From NCBI GenBank assembly GCA_020848615.1, contig JADLHW010000135.1:1-64000 (forward strand): DNA of 64,000 nt, read 5' to 3'. The notes beneath the pieces are model-generated. The model saw nothing but the letters and a program-made list of their open reading frames with translations, did no database searches and was not told the origin of the DNA. This DNA is from Thermoleophilia bacterium (lineage in GTDB: Bacteria > Actinomycetota > Thermoleophilia > Miltoncostaeales > Miltoncostaeaceae). Positions 61,014 to 64,000 of the stretch are shown piece by piece. Numbering within the stretch: position 1 is the stretch's first letter; each line of letters starts with the position of its first letter. The translations under genes were made by a program, and so were the position numbers.

Positions 61014-63389
61014 ATGGACAAGGGCCGGGCCACACGCAACCGGCGAGACCGGTCACATTGGATTCGCCGCCGCGCTGCCGATCCAGAGAGGGTGCGTCTG
61101 CGTTCGACCGCCGCCGCGGCGCTGCTCGCGGCCCTCCTGCTGCTCACCGTGATCGCATCCGTCACGGTGTGGGGGATCGAGCGCCGTGATGCGGACGACC
61201 GCCGCGGCCGGCTCGCCGACCGGGTCGCCGCTCGCATCGAGGACTTCAACGCCCGGATGCTCCTGGGCGTCGAGGGCACGCAGGGCCTGTACGCGGCGTC
61301 GAACGAGGTCTCCCCCGTGGAGTTCGCCCGGTACGCCGACAACATCCTCCGGGAGTCCGGCCTCACCCGCATCGACTGGGTCGAGCGGGTCCCGCCCGCT
61401 CGGCGCCACCGGTGGGAACGCACCAACGGCATCGCCCTGCCGGACGCCGGCCGCGACCGCGACGCCTACCTCGTGACCTTCCAGGCCCCCGACCGCCTCA
61501 CCCACCGCGTGGTGGGCGCCGACGTGCGGCGCAGCGGGGACCGTTGGCCCGCGATGCGGATCGCGCGGGACACCGGCGTGTCGCAGTCCACGGGGCCGCT
61601 GTCGCTGCTCGACTCCCTGGAACCCGGGTTCACGGTGTACTCCCCCGTGTACGCGGGGGGCGTCACCCCTGACACCGACGACGAGCGCCGCCGCCTGCTC
61701 CTGGGGTTCGTCGCGGGCGTGCAGCGCGCCGACGCCCTCCTGCGGCACCTCCGCGAGGTCACCGACGGCGCCCGCATCACCGTGCGCGACGGCGACCGCA
61801 CGCTCGCGTCGTCGGGCGATCCCGGGCCGGGCGCCGAGACCCGCAGCGTCGCCTTCACCGGACGCGTCTGGACCATCGCCATCGACGGCGGCCCCGCACC
61901 CAGCCCGCTCACCGCCCTCATGACCGCCCTCGTCGGGCTCGTCCTGTGCGGCGCCACCGCCGTGGTGCTGGCCTCCACCGGACGCCGCGAACGGTACGCC
62001 CAGCACCTGCTGGACGAGCGGATGACCGAACGCGATCGCGCCGAGGCCGCCCTGCTGGAGAGCGAGGAGCGGCACCGCCTCATCATGGAGACCTCCGCGG
62101 ACCCGATCATCACGATGGACGAGGACGGCCTGGTGCGGTCGGCGAACGCGGCGGTGCGCACGGTGCTGCGATGGGAGCCGACCGATCTCGTGGGCCGCAA
62201 CGTCGACGTGCTCATGCCGCAGAGCCAGCGCGCCCTCCACGCGCGCCAGGTCGCCCACCGCGCCGTCGGGGGGGCATCCCAGGTCATCGGCCGGGCGAGG
62301 GAGATCCGCGCCCTCCGCGGCGACGGCGTGCAGATCCCCGTGGTCATCGCCCTCTCCGAGTCCATGGTCGGAGGACGCCTGCTGTTCACCGGGATCATCC
62401 ACGACATGACCGAGCAGCGGGCGGCGGAGGACGCCATCCGCCGCAGCGAACGCGAACAGGCCGCCCTGCTGTCCATCGCCACGGCCGTCGCCGCGAACGA
62501 GCCGGAGGAGGTCGTGTTCGACCGGATCGCCGAGGCCGCCGCCGGCATCACCGGCGCCCGGTCGGCCACGATCCTCCGCGCCGACGAACTCGGCTTCGCG
62601 CAGGTGCTCGGCGGCTGGTCGTCGGACGGCGGCGGCGCCGTCCGGGTGGGCGAACGCATCGCATTCGACCCGGATGACGTCCCCGGGCAGGTCACCAGCA
62701 GCATCCGCGTGGACGGCCGGCCCTGGGGCCACCTGGCGGTCGCCTGCGACGACCCGGCGGCCCTGCAGGGCGCGGCCGGCCGCCTGGAGCGGTTCGCGGC
62801 GATCACCGCACTGGCGGTCACCTCGGCGGAGGCCCGGCGCAGCCTCGCCCACCTCGCCGCCACCGACCCCCTCACCGGCCTGTGGAACAAGCGGATGTTC
62901 GCCGACCGCCTCGAGCACGAACTGGCGATCGCCCGGCGCCACGGCCACCCCCTCACCCTGGCGGTGCTGGACCTCGACCACTTCAAGCTGGTGAACGACA
63001 CGCACGGCCACGAGGTCGGCGACGCCGTGCTGGTGGAGGTCGCGCGCCGGCTGCACGACGTCATCCGCGAGGGCGAGGTGCTCGCGCGCGTGGGCGGGGA
63101 GGAGTTCGCGTGGATCCTGCCCCGCACCGAGGGCATCCACGGGTTCCAGGCCGCCGAGCGCGCCCGCATGAGCATCGCCCGGGAGCCGTTCCCCGGGGTG
63201 GGGGTCCTCACGATGTCGGCCGGCGTCTGCGACGTCGCGGAGGCCACGGGCGCGGACGAGCTGTTCCGGAACGCCGACGCCGCCCTGTACTGGGCGAAGC
63301 GCTCCGGGCGGGACCGCTGCTTCCGGTACACGCGGGATGCGATTGACCTGCTGTCCGTGGATGAGCGCGGCATGGGGTCCGAGCCCTGA
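61014..63389 (+). CDS. Diguanylate cyclase with CHASE-PAS-GAF-GGDEF
   Basis: A 791-residue membrane signalling enzyme making cyclic di-GMP. TM1 lies at about 30-58 and TM2 at about 298-322. The outer CHASE-type domain lies between (AARIEDFNARMLLGVEGTQG). Inside come a PAS domain (EERHRLIMETSADPIITMD), a GAF-like domain and a GGDEF domain. The active site is RVGGEEFAW (GGEEF, active type), and substrate loops LDLDHFKLVND and HEVGDAVL are intact. No RxxD I-site was made out with certainty. ATG 61014 is used. Confidence 0.92.
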   Translation: MDKGRATRNRRDRSHWIRRRAADPERVRLRSTAAAALLAALLLLTVIASVTVWGIERRDADDRRGRLADRVAARIEDFNARMLLGVEGTQGLYAASNEVSPVEFARYADNILRESGLTRIDWVERVPPARRHRWERTNGIALPDAGRDRDAYLVTFQAPDRLTHRVVGADVRRSGDRWPAMRIARDTGVSQSTGPLSLLDSLEPGFTVYSPVYAGGVTPDTDDERRRLLLGFVAGVQRADALLRHLREVTDGARITVRDGDRTLASSGDPGPGAETRSVAFTGRVWTIAIDGGPAPSPLTALMTALVGLVLCGATAVVLASTGRRERYAQHLLDERMTERDRAEAALLESEERHRLIMETSADPIITMDEDGLVRSANAAVRTVLRWEPTDLVGRNVDVLMPQSQRALHARQVAHRAVGGASQVIGRAREIRALRGDGVQIPVVIALSESMVGGRLLFTGIIHDMTEQRAAEDAIRRSEREQAALLSIATAVAANEPEEVVFDRIAEAAAGITGARSATILRADELGFAQVLGGWSSDGGGAVRVGERIAFDPDDVPGQVTSSIRVDGRPWGHLAVACDDPAALQGAAGRLERFAAITALAVTSAEARRSLAHLAATDPLTGLWNKRMFADRLEHELAIARRHGHPLTLAVLDLDHFKLVNDTHGHEVGDAVLVEVARRLHDVIREGEVLARVGGEEFAWILPRTEGIHGFQAAERARMSIAREPFPGVGVLTMSAGVCDVAEATGADELFRNADAALYWAKRSGRDRCFRYTRDAIDLLSVDERGMGSEP

Positions 63390-63514
63390 CCGGGCCGCCC
63401 CGCCGGGTTGACCGCTGGGGGCACCGGTGAGACGATCGTGCCGTGGCCGTCGCGTGCGGTGGCCGCGGTCCGCCCTGACCCCGCGGACGACGCCCCGAAG
63501 TGGAGGAGTGTCGT

Positions 63515-63898
63515 TTGTGGGAGTCCCCGGGCACCGACGCGCCGTGGCAGGAGGGCCCGCCCGAGCAGCGCGACACGCTGCACGTTCACACGTCGACGGG
63601 TGAGGACGCGTCGAACATCGCCGTGGACGGCGAGCTGGACCTGGCGACCGTGCACCTGCTCCGGCGGGCGCTGTACGACGCGGCATGGGGCCCGCCCCTG
63701 GTGCGCGTCGACCTGCGGGGGGTCACGTTCATGGACCTGCAGGGTCTGCGGGTGCTGCTGGAGGCCGACCGCACGCTCCCGGCGGACGGCCGGCGCCTGG
63801 TCGTCGTCACCACCCCCGGCCGGCGCCCCCGCGTGATGACCCTGCTGTCGCTCGCCGACGGATTGACCGTCGAGGAGCACCCGGAAGGGACGCCGTAG
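63515..63898 (+). CDS. STAS-domain protein (anti-anti-sigma-like)
   Basis: A 127-residue protein from TTG 63515, which has GGAGGAG 6 bases upstream; GTG 63500 is an alternative. The STAS fold is seen in NIAVDGELDLATVHLLRRAL (two parts), VRVDLRGVTFMDLQGLRVLL and RLVVVTTPG. The usual phosphorylatable Ser in the DxSG loop is replaced: FMDLQGL has Leu-Gln. It may therefore be a non-switchable partner. The gene is separate from any visible kinase. Confidence 0.85.
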   Translation: MWESPGTDAPWQEGPPEQRDTLHVHTSTGEDASNIAVDGELDLATVHLLRRALYDAAWGPPLVRVDLRGVTFMDLQGLRVLLEADRTLPADGRRLVVVTTPGRRPRVMTLLSLADGLTVEEHPEGTP

Positions 63899-63908
63899 AT
63901 TGCCGCGC

Positions 63909-64000
63909 ATGCCCGACAGACACCCACCGCACGTGGACGGCGACGCCCTGGGGCGCAGCATCGCCGGCCTCACCGCCCGGAACGTGCGGGCACCGGCGGG
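63909..64000 (+). CDS. Unknown protein, N-terminal fragment (runs off right edge)
   Basis: ATG 63909, 10 bases after the STAS stop, opens a frame (MPDRHPPHVDGDALGRSIAG) continuing off the window. No domain is recognisable in 30 residues. It is probably co-transcribed with the STAS gene. Confidence 0.5.
   Translation, partial: MPDRHPPHVDGDALGRSIAGLTARNVRAPA

Noticed and set aside
61053-63973. Very long leftward frames opposite the diguanylate cyclase
   Set aside because: Composition is Arg/Gly/Ala shadow-like and the + strand protein has complete GGDEF and PAS motifs.
1-64000. CRISPR array
   Set aside because: No regularly spaced repeats of 23-40 bases were seen by eye and no cas-like genes are present.

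Overview
The window is GC-rich DNA (clearly above 70% in most coding stretches) with actinobacterial gene content: GTG and TTG starts are common, genes often overlap at ATGA or GTGA, and an fhaA-fhaB-pstP-ftsW-pbpA-pknB cell-envelope operon is present. Together with a DUF4446 protein, a short HNH nuclease gene and tRNAs lacking encoded CCA, this suggests a deep-branching actinobacterium, perhaps class Thermoleophilia. The class is a guess from gene style, not a search result.

Layout. 1-12.6 kb is an accessory defence island. It holds an SSB gene, a small double-HTH protein, a PstI/BsuBI-like restriction-modification pair, an Abi_C-domain protein, a HEPN-domain protein, and a complete four-gene QatABCD-type anti-phage system (KAP ATPase, linker protein, QueC-like enzyme, TatD nuclease) in one tightly packed leftward run. 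The right edge has a 3' fragment of tRNA-Ala flanked by two sets of short direct repeats, which looks like an integration scar.

12.8-31.3 kb is chromosomal: tRNA-Arg, a methyltransferase, cytochrome c, an ABC exporter / divergent kinase / two-component system run, a secreted protein, and a cluster that looks like gamma-glutamylated polyamine breakdown (amidase, FadR-type regulator, glutamine-synthetase-like ligase, aldehyde dehydrogenase, SDR, class I amidotransferase hydrolase, permease). Carbonic anhydrase, HNH nuclease, a secreted protein and a HAD phosphatase follow. 31.3-34.3 kb has prephenate dehydratase, DUF4446, a membrane protein and tRNA-Leu.

34.4-46.9 kb is the growth and division operon: Ser/Thr kinase, FhaA, FhaB, PP2C phosphatase, FtsW, PbpA, PknB with four PASTA domains, D-Ala-D-Ala ligase, phosphoesterase, membrane protein, lipoprotein. 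Kinases, the phosphatase and FHA readers would couple muropeptide sensing to septal wall synthesis. Facing it is a leftward operon of a kinase and two complete tyrosine recombinases. 50.4-51.6 kb has an orphan response regulator and a tRNA-Tyr/Thr/Met cluster with a clear terminator.

51.9-60.9 kb holds two ECF sigma / membrane partner modules, several secreted beta-propeller-like proteins (one apparently frameshifted), a lipoprotein, and a toxin-antitoxin pair whose toxin reading frame carries an internal stop. 61.0-64.0 kb has a CHASE-PAS-GAF-GGDEF diguanylate cyclase, a STAS-domain protein and the start of another gene.

Functional assignments rest on motifs read by eye and remembered family features. 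No searches were run.
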